Below are positions 35,676 through 49,800 of a stretch of 64,000 bases of DNA, in pieces. Every line of letters starts with the position of its first letter. Within the stretch, counting starts at the first letter, position 1. A program made the translations under genes and the position numbers. The notes beneath the pieces were generated by a model. The model did no database searches. It was not told the DNA's origin and saw nothing but the letters and a program-made list of their open reading frames with translations. Origin of the DNA: Combretum micranthum (Eukaryota; Streptophyta; Magnoliopsida; Myrtales; Combretaceae); NCBI GenBank assembly GCA_024138025.1, contig JAMXBD010002259.1, positions 62,001 through 126,000 of the forward strand. The letters run 5' to 3'.

Positions 35676-36318
35676 CTAAAAAAAGGAAGAAATGCTCTAA
35701 TAAGTATTTCATCACTTAACTAATCCAAACTATCTCATTCAAACTATCAAATTCACAATTCGCGTCCTAAGCGGGAATTCCAACTTAAAATGGTCATAAC
35801 TTGGTCATTTTAACTCGGAATCTCGCAAATTATATATTGATTTCTATCTACTTCGAAAGATATATCTATTTCTAATATTATTTTCGAGTTTTGAAAACTT
35901 TGAAGCTTCGAAAAGTTCGGATCAGATTAGGGCAGCAACAATTTTCAACTTCCGAAAAGTAGTTTTGTAAATATTTGTAACGTTCCTACTATATAGATTG
36001 GCTATACATGCAATATGAATGATTTCCTAACATGAATGACATGAGATGAGCTTAATGTATGCATGATCTTGATGATTTTTGCTAAAAAGAAATTTTATAA
36101 CTTTTTATCTTGCAAGACCATAATAACAACTACTTATGAAAAATCTAGTTTTCTAATCTTTGATCATTTCCATTTGTTTTGGATTTATTACTTAAGAAAA
36201 TATAATTATTTTTGTCAAATTTGAGTCTTCATTATATATATCACTTATGACCTTCATTTCTATATAAAAATTTCCATTTTACACTTTGTAAACATGTTTT
36301 CACATATGATTTACTCAA

Positions 36319-37250
36319 AAATCCGAATTTTAGAAAATTCACTTTTTGAATGATTACTTTGGGAAAACTTGTTTAATGCATTAAAATTTAAGACTTCACT
36401 ATATTTATTGTCTAAGGACTTCATTTAACATATAAAACTTGCAATTTGAGCTCATATACTAAGTGATTACATATACATCATCTCAAATTACGAATTTGAC
36501 AATTTGATCACTAACTCAAAATTTTCCATTTTAATTCCATTACTTGTTTTACACATTACTCATGTCTAAACTCATTTTAACTTGTAAAAATCATTGCTCA
36601 ATGATATCTATTACCTATATACTTCATTTTTCACATAAAACATGGGTTTCAGAGTTGATACATGGGTTCTAAAAATTGGTCTTGGTTGGGATCCGAATTT
36701 ACAAAATTCATTTTTGGTTATATCTTTTGATAAAATCTATCTAAGCTCATGAAAATCCATTCCTTACATATCCTATCCTAAGAGCCTTTCATTTCTTAAA
36801 TAAAAACTTCATTTTTGAGTTGGTAAACATGTTTTTAAAACAGGCCTTGGCCAAAATCCGAAAATAGAATTTTTATTTTGAAAATAACTTTTGAAAATCA
36901 CTTTTAATTCTTATAAAAAGAAGTCTTGATGATATACATATATTAAACCTTCATTTTCTTAAGTAAAAATTATATTTTGACACTTGAAAGGTGGTTTTCA
37001 AATATTGGTCTTGCCAAAATACGAATTTCACAATTTTGTTTGAGTTCATAACTAAGATCTATACTTAATATGAACATACATCTAAAAGAAACCCATGATA
37101 ATGAACTATAAACTCATAGATCTAAACTTTACTTTTAAAAATCATTCATTTATGTTGTCTATACCCTAAGCCCTTCATTTTAAATGAAAAATACACATTT
37201 TGAAGTTGAAAAATCACTTTTCTAAATATGGTTCCATTTTCATCCGAATT
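36319..37250 (-). repeat. Degenerate tandem array inside the reverse LTR
   Basis: Unit markers ATCCGAATTTT or ATnCGAATTT (reverse of ATTCGGAT) occur near 36319, 36490, 36692, 36857, 37018 and 37243. They mirror the array at 19469-20640. Confidence 0.65.
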
Positions 37251-40200
37251 TTCAAAACTTGTTTTTGTTGAAAATAAAATAGATGTTGAGTTTCCTACAA
37301 CTTTCCTACCATCATCATGTTATAGCAAGTTGTTCATGAACATAAATAAAGTCTAATGCATTTTATGAACTCAAAAGTCTAGATCTAGTTTTCTAAACTA
37401 GTTTTAAATGCATGAACACATGTGGATGATGGATCTATGCATAAATCATAAGAAATAACAAGTATAACAACTTAAATAACAAGATCTATGGCATAAACAA
37501 AATCAAAGTTACAAAAATTTAGATCTACAAAATATATCAACTTTAAGCAAGAAAATAATTGAAATACAAAATAATAAAAGTGGAGAAGAGAAAGATTTCA
37601 TTTTTGGCATCATCATCCTAAGCTTTTAAGCTTATGGAAGTTCATTTGATGCATGAAACCTTCATTACACTTTACCTATATCACCTATGGAGCTTTGGGA
37701 AGAAGATTTGCTTAGAAATCTTTAAAAATAAAGTGTGGAAGCTAATGGAAGAGATAGGGGCAGCATGTGTTCTTGAGGAAACAAGAACAATATGAAGAAG
37801 AAAAGAGAGGAAAATGAGAGAGAAAAAGCTAAAGAAGGAAAGAGGGAAAGTGAGTAAATGAAGGAGTGAGAGAAAATGAGTGTTTTAATGAATGAAAGAA
37901 GAGAAAACAAATAAAACAAGGCAGCCAAGAGTGCCCCATGCTGCACATGAATTGTATAGGAGGGAGAGAGAGTGTTTTGTTGAAATTTGACTCAAAATTG
38001 AATTGTATAATTAATGTGTAATGTGACTTTTTGAAGAAGGATTGAAATATAATTAATTTTAGTCAAAATAGGAGTAAATGAAGGACAATGGCAGCCATAA
38101 AGAGGGTCAAAAATCTTCCATCAATTGTGGGATAATGTGTAGAAAGATTGAAGTGAAAATGAAGTGATATGTGTAAGGTGTACTTGAAGGTATGGGTTGT
38201 AAAATACTTTATTAATAAAATAAATTAAAATAAAATGAAATTAGAAAAATTATTCCAAATATTTGTAGCAGATTTTTCATATTTAAAATTAAATAATTAT
38301 TTGAATTATTTTAGTAATTTAACAAATATGTTACCGGTATGATCAAAATACACGAATATGAGCTATAAATAATATTTTTATAACCCGAAAAATTCTAAAA
38401 AATTATTTTATGAAAATATAAATATTTTTCAATTATTTTTCAATTATTAAATTAATTTATTTTATTTTTAGTATCGGGTCTTAAACAGAATCTGGTCCCG
38501 TAAAAGCCCGAACTAACTAAATTTTAGAAAAACAAAATTTTCTATAACGTATAAAATATTTTTCTAAAAATATTAGACTTTATAAGAATAATAAAATTTT
38601 GTAATGAAATAAAAATAAATAGTGCAAGTGACTAATCAATTACCGGTAATAATGGAAATACGATAAAAAGGTTATAACTGTAACTTTTATATCCCAAAAA
38701 ATTATATAACTGATATATTTAGAAATCTCATGAAATTACGAGTCTAACGGTACTATTGGTATATTTCTGATATCTCCAGCTCCGGGACACGCTTTTCGAA
38801 GTCTATATCCGAACGGGTTCGAAATAGGTCAAAAATTTACCAACCTGATATTTTTAAACAAACTCATATTACTATGAGCTATTCTACATATTTAGCTACG
38901 CCTCGGCCTCTAGGGTTAGGGGCACTAAGTTGCCGGACTTAGGCTATTGCATTCTGGTTAGGGTTTCCGGGTGGTTTTCCGGTTTAGATCTTTGCCAATT
39001 TGGAAATTGATATTTATGTTTATACAACATATTTAATTTAAGAAATTTATTTTAAATTTTTATTTTTGTAAGTATTTAATATCTCTTAATGTTTTCGGAA
39101 TTCTTGAATTGAGTTATATTTTCGAAAGTCAATCGTTATTTGCTTTTTTAATAATTTGTTTTTAAGCTTTATATTATCCGTTTTTATAAGTCGAAGTTAG
39201 ATATGGAATTTTTCGTACGTCGTGGTTTTGAATTTGAAGATCACTGCGTTCTTATTTTATTTTTAAAGATTTTCATTTTCTCAAGATTAAGAAGTTTCTA
39301 AATTCGTTCGTGTTTTTGGACTAGTTAAAATTCGGTTTTAATTTGGAGTGATTTTTAGGATTTATTTTCGAAGTTCATCTTGAAATTATTTACTGAAATT
39401 TTCCGGGGCTTACAATGAACGCTGCCAGTGTAGGAAGAAAGAGAGGATGGCTTTTGCAATTTGAAGAACGCTAGCAAATTCTAAATCTACATTGCCAGCG
39501 TTGAGGCAGTGCAGAGCATCCACATAATGTTAATTTTAAAAGCTGCCCTCTACACCATCGGCCTTGAAGTGGATTTAGCGAGCTTTCATTGTTTCCATTG
39601 TATGCCGGCCTCTTGAAAACCTAGGCCGCCGGTGTTGGAGTGATGTAAGTCATCCAGAGAACAGAAAACATTAAAGTTGTCCTCAACGCTGCTAGTGTTC
39701 ACTCAGCTTATATATGTACGCCGCCTATACACTGTCGGTGTAGAAGTTAAAAAGGCCAACGTATGTTTTGTAACTACAAAAATAAGGTGAAGCGTTTCAA
39801 ATTCTGTGCGACCTTTAGCTATAAGAAAGTGATGATTCCTTTGTTCATGGGTATCAATAACATATTAGAATATATTAAGAGTTCAATCTTAGAATAGATT
39901 CTTTGTGAGAGAGTTGTTTCAGGATTAAATCTTAGTATTGAGAAGCTTCGTATTGAAAAGATTTTGCAATTGAAGATCTTGATAATTGATTTAGTGATTT
40001 TTGATCCTATTCTTGTTATATGCAATTCGATTGTCTTGTTTTATTGTCCATCATGGTATCAATTTAGAATCTCATTTGATTTGTGAATCTATATTCATGA
40101 GTGGCTAAATTTTCATTGTGGGAAATTGATGAAACCCTAAGCATGCTTATATGATAATTGAAATTATGTTATGTGATAATTAGAATTGTGGAATATTCAT

Positions 40201-40887
40201 ATTGAATTCCTATTATAAATCTTGTTTCTTAATGGAATTAGGGTTTATAAGAATCATAATAACTCGGAAGGAAAATTAGGGTTAAAAAGAATTCATGAAT
40301 TAAGGTTAAATAACAATTGTGGAAGCAACAGAGTTTAATCTGATTTAGAAATTGTTTATTGGGATTCATGCAATGTTTTACGTTGATTTCTCAGTAAGGG
40401 ATTAAGAGAAGTTGATTTAGAGCATTAGTCAATTATAGAATCGAGAGATTTATAATTGTAAATTTGATTCCACAGGTAATTTATTTAGTGGAAGCTATTA
40501 GGTTATTTTGTGGTTGAAAAGGATTTTGAAACTTCAATAGGGTTTTATATCTTTAACAATTTCATATGAATATCCATAAGTTTAATTGTCAATATAACAT
40601 GATTTCAGTTTGATTAGCAATATAAGGGTGGATTCTGGTTTTCCCACACTTAACATTATATATCTTTTAAAAACACACTCTCTTGCTCTTATAGATAATT
40701 GATAGTTTAGTATTAATTAATTCTCAAAATTGATTGCTTGAATATTAGTGTTACTGATAATTGTTTAGTAGTTAATTGATTCTTGTGGGAACGATATCCT
40801 GCTCATCATCTGTATTACTTGATTCTATCTAATATACTTACTGGCAGTATTCTTACTTATATTTATCTATTCATTTTAAGTGGATCA

Positions 40888-41157
40888 GGAGGTAGCCCAT
40901 GTTTAATAAAAATGTTTCATTTTCTTTGTTTTCTCTTTTGACAAGTTGGATATGATAAGAAGATGACTCTCTCTCTTGTGCTAAATAGGTTGGAACTTAA
41001 ATCACTTCAATTATCAAATCAGGGAAGTACCATTATTCCTTTCTCTTTTGTCTTTATTTCCTTCCTGTATTGAGCTGAATTAGATACAGTGAGGAAACTG
41101 TTCAAAATAAGTGTAGAGGAAGGGATAAGATGATGTGGAGAATGGAGAATTAAGTAT
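40888..41157 (+). mobile_element. Athila-like internal 3' noncoding segment
   Basis: It continues the forward Athila element after the solo LTR. GGAGGTAGCCCATGTTTAAT through GGGATAAGATGATGTGG matches, in reverse, about 27187-27450 of the reverse Athila element. It ends where the reverse chromovirus LTR starts at 41158. Confidence 0.7.
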
Positions 41158-41735
41158 TGTCATGCCCCCAAAGGGTATCCTAAACACGACAGTCTACCAC
41201 ATTCGATATTTAAACTCAAGTATGACAACCTTAGTTACTCCATGAGTTTGAACACCGGGTGTAAGGCTCACGTTCAACATATAGGGAATCATGCTTTGAT
41301 TCGAAATGGTTTAAGGAGACATATGTAGCAATAAGAATGTAAATCATAACAGTTATATCTAGATTTAATCTATTACATGATCTAAGGGGCATACCCCCAT
41401 CGAAATATTAAGAGTCCTTAAGTTCTCAAAAGTCTCTTACAACAACCATCATATATATATATATATATATATATCAATTTAGGAGATTTAACTAGAAGTC
41501 TACGCCTACATCTAGGTCCCGACTTCATCAAAAATCTCCTTAGAGTCCAAAAGTTGTACCTGAGGAAAGTGGCTTCTTAGAGATAGCCATAAATATTCAT
41601 ACTACAACAGGAAACTATTGGGGTATAAGCTTACGAGCTTAGTGAGTTACACTTCCAAAATTTAATGCTCAACAGTAAATATAACAAACAAGTCATTAAT
41701 AACCATATGATTGCACAAACATGTGAGCGTACAAT

Positions 41736-41785
41736 ACATAAGTCCAACAGGAAGTCTTATGTTGAATGGATTTACGCCCTCCATT
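41736..41785 (-). other. Conserved LTR hairpin pair, copy 7
   Basis: In LTR sense AATGGA pairs TCCATT around GGGCGTAAA (41785-41765). ACATAAG pairs CTTATGT (41762-41756, 41742-41736) around a loop with TTCCTG. Confidence 0.62.
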
Positions 41786-42266
41786 GGGAGTTAGGTGTTT
41801 CAGGCCATACGACCAACGATTTCAATTTTTCTCACTTTTTATTGTGGTTGATACAGGTGCCCACCCATACATTTTCAATTCCGACCCACACGACAACATT
41901 TAATTTCCGGCTATTACGCCAACATTCGAGTTTACAGGCCCCTCGTTGCCAAGCTATTATGCCTTTTTCCCACCAAGATATAATAACCTATGCAATGTGA
42001 CTCACAAATAGTATGCATGGTGAATTTGATTACAAGATCATGGCATATTAATTTAACAATTTATGGGTGATCATAGAGATTTCAGACATATCGATTCTAT
42101 ACTAAGTCATACAAGTAATTACAACAAGCTCATTTCGATATTCTTGTCGTCAATTCACCTATATAGAAATCATATTCATACAATCAATTTTATCTTGTCC
42201 TAATTCTAATGCCATTAATATTACAAGCACAAGCACAAGCATAAAATTTAAAGATAGTGAACTCAC

Positions 42267-42327
42267 TTTGCCATGGCGTGAAAATCCACTTAATCGTAAT
42301 AGTCCTCAAGAAGGTCTAGTCCATCTC
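42267..42327 (-). other. Conserved exon-like block in LTR, copy 6
   Basis: In LTR sense GACTTAG precedes 61 nt ending GGCAAA before GTGAGT. One frame reads DGLDLLEDYYD and stops. Confidence 0.48.
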
Positions 42328-43650
42328 CTAAGTCTCTTAATCAAAAGAAATAACTCTAATGAGTATTTCTATGAAGTTTGAATGAACTTACAATTTCTAT
42401 TCTAACAAGTTCGTTAAAATTCGTCTAAGAGGAAATTTCAACTTAAAACTGTCATAACTTAGTTGTTTTAACTCGGAATTGCACAAATTATACACCAATT
42501 TCTACCTATTCGACGAGAGCTATCTATTTCTAGAGTTATTTCCAACAAATGAGGTCGATTGGTCCATGAACAGTAGGGTACAGAATACTACACGAATTTT
42601 CCATTCCATAATTCAACTTCTAACCTCAAAACAAACATCATACTAAAGCTTTGATAGATACTTAGCTATCATTATATCTTGTAAGACTCTATTATATACA
42701 CATATAACTCAATAACATGCATGATTCATGAGTGTTGGAAATTTCTAATTTCTCATGTATTTAGATAATATCAAATATGAAGTATATGACATTACTTTCC
42801 TAACTTTGTTTTTACAAGTGCATCATCTATATATGCAACACTTACAACCTATTGTCATGAAGGTTATGAGATGATCTATCTATATGTATATATGTATATA
42901 TATATAGTACCAAGAATTCTTTTTGAAAAACTTTTACTTTGTAAAACTTTTGAAATTTACTAGATTTAAGAAAAATAGTTTTTCTTCTTGTAAAATCATA
43001 CTTGCTTTTATCAAAACTCAACCTTTATGACCTACATAGCCATCACCTTTATTATTTAAATAAAAACCTTCTTTTAAAGGTTAGAAAATAGATGTTTATA
43101 TAGGTGGTTTACCTAATTATGAATTTTACAAAATTTTTGAAAATGAAAACATGGTTTAATCCATTCTTAGAAACCATTCATTGTTCTAGGATTATACTTT
43201 GATAAACCTCTCTTATCTTTGTCAAAATTAGGTCTTTGTTATATGTATCCCTTAGGACTTTCATTTTTTTTATAAAAATCATCATTTTGGCTTTTGGAAA
43301 TAGGTGTTTAAATAGTGGCCATTTTCAAATCCGAATTTTAAAATTTTCATTTGAGAGTGTTTTCTTTGTAAAACTCATTTAGTCTTTCAAAAATCATTTA
43401 CTAATCAAACCTACCCCTTAAGGCTCCATTTCTTTAATAAAGATCATGTTTTGGAGTCAAAAAATGTGTGTTTATATTTTAAGCTTCTTTTAGTACGAAT
43501 TTAATACTTGTTTGTGAGATTGAAATATAACTTTTGTAAACTTGCCCTTGTTTTGAAAATATTTCTTAGTAGATCTAAGCTTTTCTCATCAAGATCACTC
43601 ATTTATGATATCTATTCCCTAAGCCCTTCATTTTTAATGTAAAATATATA

Positions 43651-46600
43651 TTTTAAAAAAATATTTATATCAATAATATGTAAACAAACAAACATAAGTT
43701 GTGATATGATTTTCTCTTCACTTGATGGTAGATAATTGATTTATAAATCTACTGACAAACATGCATCGGCTAGTGTGACCCTTATCAGGTTCGCACCCGA
43801 ACATGTCATAGGCGTGAAGTATGAAAGTATACAATTAATATGCCATGCTTTCTTCCTTTCTCTGGCCGAATCCATACTTTCTTCCTTAAATGGTTTAGAA
43901 TTCGTTTTTTACGGTATGGTTCATAAATGCAAATGAATTTTCATGAAAAATAATCATTTTCTAATTTAAATCAGTTATAGATAAATAAGCTATAATTTAT
44001 ATCATCCCTATTATTTTGTAACGCTTAATTTTTAATTTCTAATCAATAACATAAAATTCATAATTATTCAGTAAAATTCATAAATATTATCAATTTTGTC
44101 ATTTTACTTTTTTTTATAACTTTACTTTTAATTTTGTAAAACTACATAATGTGTTTATTTTTTTTTTCCCAGTGCATAATTGGGCTTTGATTTTCACAAT
44201 TTTGATGTCAAGTCATGCGACATTAGTCAAAGGCTCAAAGTTTGCACTTATTAATCTTACTCGTTAAAATAATTGTAATAAAGTAATCCATCTTAATGGT
44301 CCGTGATAGTACGTACAGATATATGATAAAATATATAAAATAATATATTGAATTCAATAAAAATTATATACATAACTAAAGAAGTAACCATCTTGTCATC
44401 ATAATTTAAAAAATAGATATTATTTAATCCATTTTATTTATCGATCATACAGGAATACATCTGGATTTTGATTTTTTTTGGGATCAGCTACAGGGCTTAG
44501 GGAATTAAGTCTATAAAATTGGGATGACTAAAGAAGATTTAACATAGTGGGCTTAGAGTGGGAATCGTTATATCGGATCAACCCATTCTATTTCAACCTT
44601 TCTCAAAGAACTCATGCACTTAAAAAAACCTTCCATGAGTTAGAGAGCCTAAGGAGAAATCTATAATTAGGAGGACTCATCTCACTTGTTGATGGTTAAT
44701 ATGATTCAATGGACGTCATTAAGAGCCAAGCTCTATATATACCTAGAGTTCCTCCTCATTTGGGTGAGTCAAAATTTTATAGAAACACCGTCATATGATC
44801 GTAATACTTTCACAAGGGATTAAATAGAATTTCAAAGCGAAGAACACACAGTCTCTCTTCTTTAACACCGATGTTGATACTATATAGCTCATCTACCTGT
44901 CACTAGTGCATTCGTACTCCCTCAAATTGATTGCTCTTCCTCTCTATCATCTCATTCTTAATGATTCCCTGCGTGTACTTTCACGTTACTCCTCTAAAAC
45001 TATGTGCAATACGAGATGCACGCTACACGTATGTGACCATTGTGATTAGATCCACTCCACTACATCAATCATATTAGTAGTCTAAATAAATTAAAAAAAA
45101 AAGTTAGAGGCAATCTTACATAGACATATAAGAAGGCATATATCTTATTTCACTTATAGCTAAACCAAAAATTTTATATACACACACATTTAAATGTATA
45201 CCCTTTATGGTATGAGTTAAAGGATTAATTGAATTAAAGCTATCATGTATTGGAGGGTAACATATTGCGATAAGCTTACACATATGTTTATTCCGCTCAC
45301 ATAAGCACCCATAAAGCATAACGAACCACATATTCAATATTTAAAACATTCATTTTCGCTAATTTAGTAGTATTAAAGTGCCATCATGCAAAACCTTTAT
45401 CTAGTTTAACAAAATCGTATCTTGTAGTAAAAGTTTGAGTACATCTAGAAAAGTAAATAACTAAAACATCACGAAAGGCAATGGTTACTTCTATGCTCCC
45501 TTGTAGCAATTTTCCACCAATGTGGTTCGCCAAGCTAGGTTGTAAACCTACCTCGATGTACTTGCAAGAAGAATTACACTGGAGGGGGATGGGCAATTGC
45601 CACGGCTTAATGAGATGAGAGTGCACTTTCCTCATTACTACTCAATAAGTAATTACAAGTAAGTTATCAAATGCATGAACAGTCATATGTAAGGGAATCA
45701 TAGTTCCCTTAGTGTTAATCCAGTACCCATTCACTTATATCCAAATAATTCACTTTCCTCATCAATACCTTGAATGCAATCCTAGGCTAAGATCTCTAAA
45801 GACTTACAATAAGACCTAATATGATGGTCAAACATGGCTTTATAGTTTACTACTTCCCCTAATCTTTTAGTTCGTTCTTCAAAGTTGAAAACAAAAATAA
45901 ATAACAAATGGTTCAAATGAGGATCATATATAATAATTGACTTAATACTTATTTCCTACCATTCCATCATTGGATGGTGATGACTATAAGTGATGTAGTT
46001 TACATGCAATGGATGTCTAGTTTTATTTATAAAACTATAGTTTTTAATAGATTCATGGGAACCAATCAATATATAACCCAATCTAGACAAGATCATACAA
46101 TGGACATAATTTGGATACAAAAATGCATTAAAAAATCCAATCTCAAATACCAAACATAACATAGGTTATTACTCCTTTCGAGTAGGTAATGACTTTAGTG
46201 AGTACAAAAAGAGTATTATTGATGGTTCTCAAAATGCTCACCTTGGTTAATTAGGTGACTATTGTTTAACATTTGGGATCATTATTTAAATTTCCTCATC
46301 ACTATCACTTTTCAATGAGCAAGATGCAATTAAGGAATATTATATAGTTAAATTTGACTGGCTAATCATTTTCTATACAAATTACCATTTACAATTTAAG
46401 TTTTCAACTGTAATCAACTCGTTGAGCCAAGGGGTACTTCCTCTTTGTTTTTACCTTAACAAAAAATATTTAATTTGATTCATGTTTGTTTATAAGATAG
46501 AATCAAGTCAAACAAGGATGGGTTTCCAACAAAGGATTTAGCTGTCAGGTCGGGTTACTTGTCCAAAATTGGACCAGTTGGATGATAGCTGGGTGAACTG

Positions 46601-46785
46601 TCCAAATGCCAAAGAAAAATCGATCGGATGCTAGTATGTTGGACCGACTAGACAATTGAATTGCACCACTCGTGCGTTGATCATCGTCGTCAACAAAATA
46701 TTTCCTCTGTCGTTCGACGTTTGCAGTTAGTTTTGACGCATTCAATTCATAACCCCGGATAACTCAATAACAACATATATTATAC
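43651..46785. other. AT-rich DNA, no gene recognised
   Basis: No domain-bearing frame. A TATA-like CTCTATATATACC lies near 44731 and could belong to an old LTR. A reverse frame of 83 codons (45635-45384) has mixed composition but no family I recognise. Confidence 0.5.
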
Positions 46786-46887
46786 TATAAATAGTAAATA
46801 AATAGTCATACAAGACACCAAACACACAGAAAGAGCAACAAATAATTTAAAATCCCACTCACCATGGCCTTATCTCAACTTAATTGA
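46786..46887 (+). promoter_or_regulatory. Possible plant promoter with a seven-codon start, remnant
   Basis: CTATAAATAG at 46786-46795 is a good TATA box. About 70 nt later ACCATGGCC is a strong plant start context, but the frame (MALSQLN) stops at 46887. It could be the stump of a broken gene or an uncaptured first exon; no continuation was found. Confidence 0.25.
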
Positions 46888-49800
46888 AGTAGTGTGATGT
46901 GAAAAAAAAATGTCCCTCTAAGCTTAAGAAATACAACTAAGTAGTGTGAAATAGAATTCTGTGCAAAAATCTTAAGAATGGATTAATTCTATGTTCTCGT
47001 CAAGGCTTTTTTTTTTTTTTTTTATGTTCAAGTTCATTTGGAACTGGAAACTGATGGAACATTATTGTGATACCTTGATTTTCATTAAATGCAAAATTTA
47101 CCCTAAAGCGACATTGGAACATTTAAATTAACAAATGACAAACTAAATTTAAGCTACAATTAAATACGCCATAAGGAAAGAAAGTACCAAAACTATGATG
47201 ACTCTAAAAATCAAAAGAAACTATTCAAACTAAGGACTTAATCAAACTAAAATAAGAGTTAATATATTATTTACTTTAGAAATTCAAACTCAAGTAAGTT
47301 CTATTTAAGAAAAATAAATGGAATTCCTTAAGTAAAAAGGACTTTTAGGAAAAAGAAATTAAATAGTAAAAAGTAAAAATGGGGTAAATGGTGAGTAGTA
47401 AATAGTAAAAAGTAATTAGTAAAAGATAAATAGTAAAATAAATGATAAATAGTAAATAGTAAAGTAATAAATTGTAATTTGTAAAATTGAAAACAACTTG
47501 TAAATTAGAAAATAAATGAAAATATTAGTCAAAATCAATGAATAGTTGAAAATTGGCTAAATTTATCAAATTAAAGTAGTAAAACTAAAATACCCTTAAT
47601 TTAACTTTAAAATCTATAAATTGACTTACAAAATACCAACTGTAGGAGACAAGGAGTGTCATGCAAGAGAAAATATCAAAATCAAACCTAGACAATCAAA
47701 ACTAAAAACTTTGGAAAATTTAGTGAAAATTCTCAAAAAAATTACAAATGTACTCATAAAATGGGCAAATTCATCAAACAAATGGCAAAAATAACAAGAC
47801 ATGGACATCAATCAACATTCTAATAAAATCAGGAAAATAGCAGGAATGTGTTTTGTAATTTTTTTCAAATAAAGAAAAAAATAATAAACAATTTTGCATG
47901 CATGCAAAAAGGTGTTCAAAATTTGTAAAAAATATCTAATAAATGGAAAAAATTACTGTAGCTTAGGGATAGGACGTGTAAAATGCATGGAATATGTGGT
48001 AATTTTTTCTTGAATTATTTTCGACACCTGTTAATTTTAAAAATTAAAGAACCCTAGGAATTTCCTTATACATACTAGCCAAAACTTCCAAAAATCACCC
48101 ACACACACACACATGCGATCACTTTAAATCACCAAACTTAAAGTTAGAAGTATGAGGTATAGGGAAGGTTGTCCGACAACCTTGGTGGTGGAAGGAAGGT
48201 ATCTGGTCGTGGCATCAGTGGAATGTGTCTAATTCTACGAAGCAAATTTCCAATATCGAATCCTCTTATTTTGATTTTAAAATTTCACAGTAAGTGTATC
48301 ACAATATTAGTTACAACATCTAACTTTTCTAGAGTTTTTCATACATATTTAGTATTTTAAAAATTCGTACAAATATAGCCGTTATAATGTTAAAATACCA
48401 AAATTGGAATAATTGATATAAATCATTAAATGTAACTTCAAAATATCAAACTATTGTACCATTACTATATGATATTCATACTATCATTATCATAGGTTAT
48501 AAATTTTTACATATTTTCCCTATTTACACCTTATATTTACTCAAATTACTATTAATAAAACCTTATTAACCTTTAAAAGGAATTGCGTAATGTGTGTGTG
48601 TTATATATTATAACCTCTTAGCTAATACTTAAAGAAACAACCAAGAATGCATATAAATGTATATCTACAAAGGCGTATAATAATCATAGTTAATATTTTT
48701 AGTAAATTACAAATTCTACCTACTAAATTACTACTTAATCATAATACATAACAAAACTATATACGACGTATGTTTAAACATATATAAGTTAATAATGGAA
48801 CCATGATAGTCACCATAGAAGACTCTAACTTAAATCTTATAAATGGTTTTGTGATAATAAAAAATTACAACACTAATCAAACTATAAGAAAAACCAAACT
48901 AAGATGAAAATCAATTACACACCAGTATACTAATTTATCTATCTAAACTGTTCCTTTAGGTACCCATTTTGCATCGATTAAATCAATACCAAAATCTTCT
49001 TGGAAGTGGTCAAGCTTTACAGCTACTTCATATCCTTAAATAATCCTTAAGTTGATATATTGATTGTGATCGTAATTAGCAATAAAACATCTATGCTTGA
49101 TTGGTTGTTTGATTGTACCTCAATTTATTGATTTGGTATGATAATTTAAGTGATCACCTAAACAAATATGAATCCTTAAGAATCAATCCATGCTTCTACT
49201 AAATGACATGCATTACACGAGACATCAAATATTTTGCAACCACAAAAACCGACCGTTTAGGTAAGAAATCAAGAGAATTTCTTTTTTTGACCTTTATTCA
49301 ACTAAGTGATAGGAGAGGATGTCACAATAGAAGCTAGAAACTATTTGTGGATAGTCCTAAGCAGTTTTTAGGAGGACAATGGCGTATTACATATTCTAGG
49401 TTTTTATGGAAGACATTTAAGTAACGATGCACACACTTAAATAATCAAACTTGTTTGTTGGTTGTTATTAAAATATGTCACGGGATTCTAATCACTTACT
49501 GAGTAAGTGAAAATTTGCTCACCACTTTACAGTTTGTTTTGCAAGTAGTCCCTCAGAAATTATTCCAAAATGCTTGGAACTATACCTATAAGTATCAAGA
49601 CTCAACTAGCTCTCATTTGTAAGCATCTCTTAAGTGTTGAATGGTAATTTGAGCCTAGTGATTATCAAATGATTATAGATCACACGTTCATATCTATTAA
49701 TCTCCATGAATACTCGATAATCACGGTGAGACTATTACTAAATAAATTTTCAGGATATGACAATTATCAAGTGTACTCTGGTTTTATAGAATGCAATGTT

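Larger units (their letters stand above)
34550..39414 (-). mobile_element. Chromovirus-type solo LTR, reverse, 4.9 kb, TSD ATGAA
   Basis: It begins TGTCACACCCCG and ends CCGGGGCTTACA; ATGAA flanks it (34545-34549, 39415-39419). It reads as the reverse complement of the outer LTR at 17324-25776 over its whole length, so the two form one subfamily. It carries the hairpin pair (35106-35059), exon-like block (35675-35606), degenerate tandem array (about 37250-36319), donor-like site (37675) and CT-rich leader (about 37950-37677). The frame at 37946-37722 is leader, not a gene. Confidence 0.92.
34071..40887 (+). mobile_element. Athila-like solo LTR, forward, with nested chromovirus solo LTR, TSD GGAGG
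   Basis: It starts TGATAAAGTCATATG and ends TTAAGTGGATCA; GGAGG is at 34066-34070 and 40888-40892. It is split into 34071-34549 and 39420-40887 by the reverse chromovirus LTR; net length is about 1.95 kb. Both parts carry GCCGGCCTTG/GCCAGCGTTG motifs. It resembles the solo LTR at 53810-55370 (shared TGATAAAGTCATAT start, GATATCCTGCTCATCAT near the end). It sits in the internal 3' noncoding region of the forward Athila element. Confidence 0.85.
41158..43650 (-). mobile_element. Chromovirus-type LTR, reverse, truncated
   Basis: It begins TGTCATGCCCCCAAAGG and matches 8252-10795 for nearly its whole length, including an (AT)n tract at 41451-41474. It carries the hairpin pair (41785-41736) and exon-like block (42327-42267). 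Homology fades near 43650 in an A/T-rich stretch, before the expected LTR start. The 5-bp sequence before it (AGTAT) is not repeated there, so the copy is truncated. Confidence 0.75.

Noticed and set aside
44560..45060. Possible LTR promoter region with CTCTATATATACC
   Set aside because: No LTR borders, PBS or neighbouring coding sequence to support it.
45384..45635. Reverse frame of 83 codons with mixed composition
   Set aside because: No family recognised, no promoter or splice context; could be chance in 8 kb of noncoding DNA.
47067..48020. Possible old LTR starting TGTGATACCTTGATTTTC
   Set aside because: No matching end or target duplication could be found, so only noted as AT-rich DNA.
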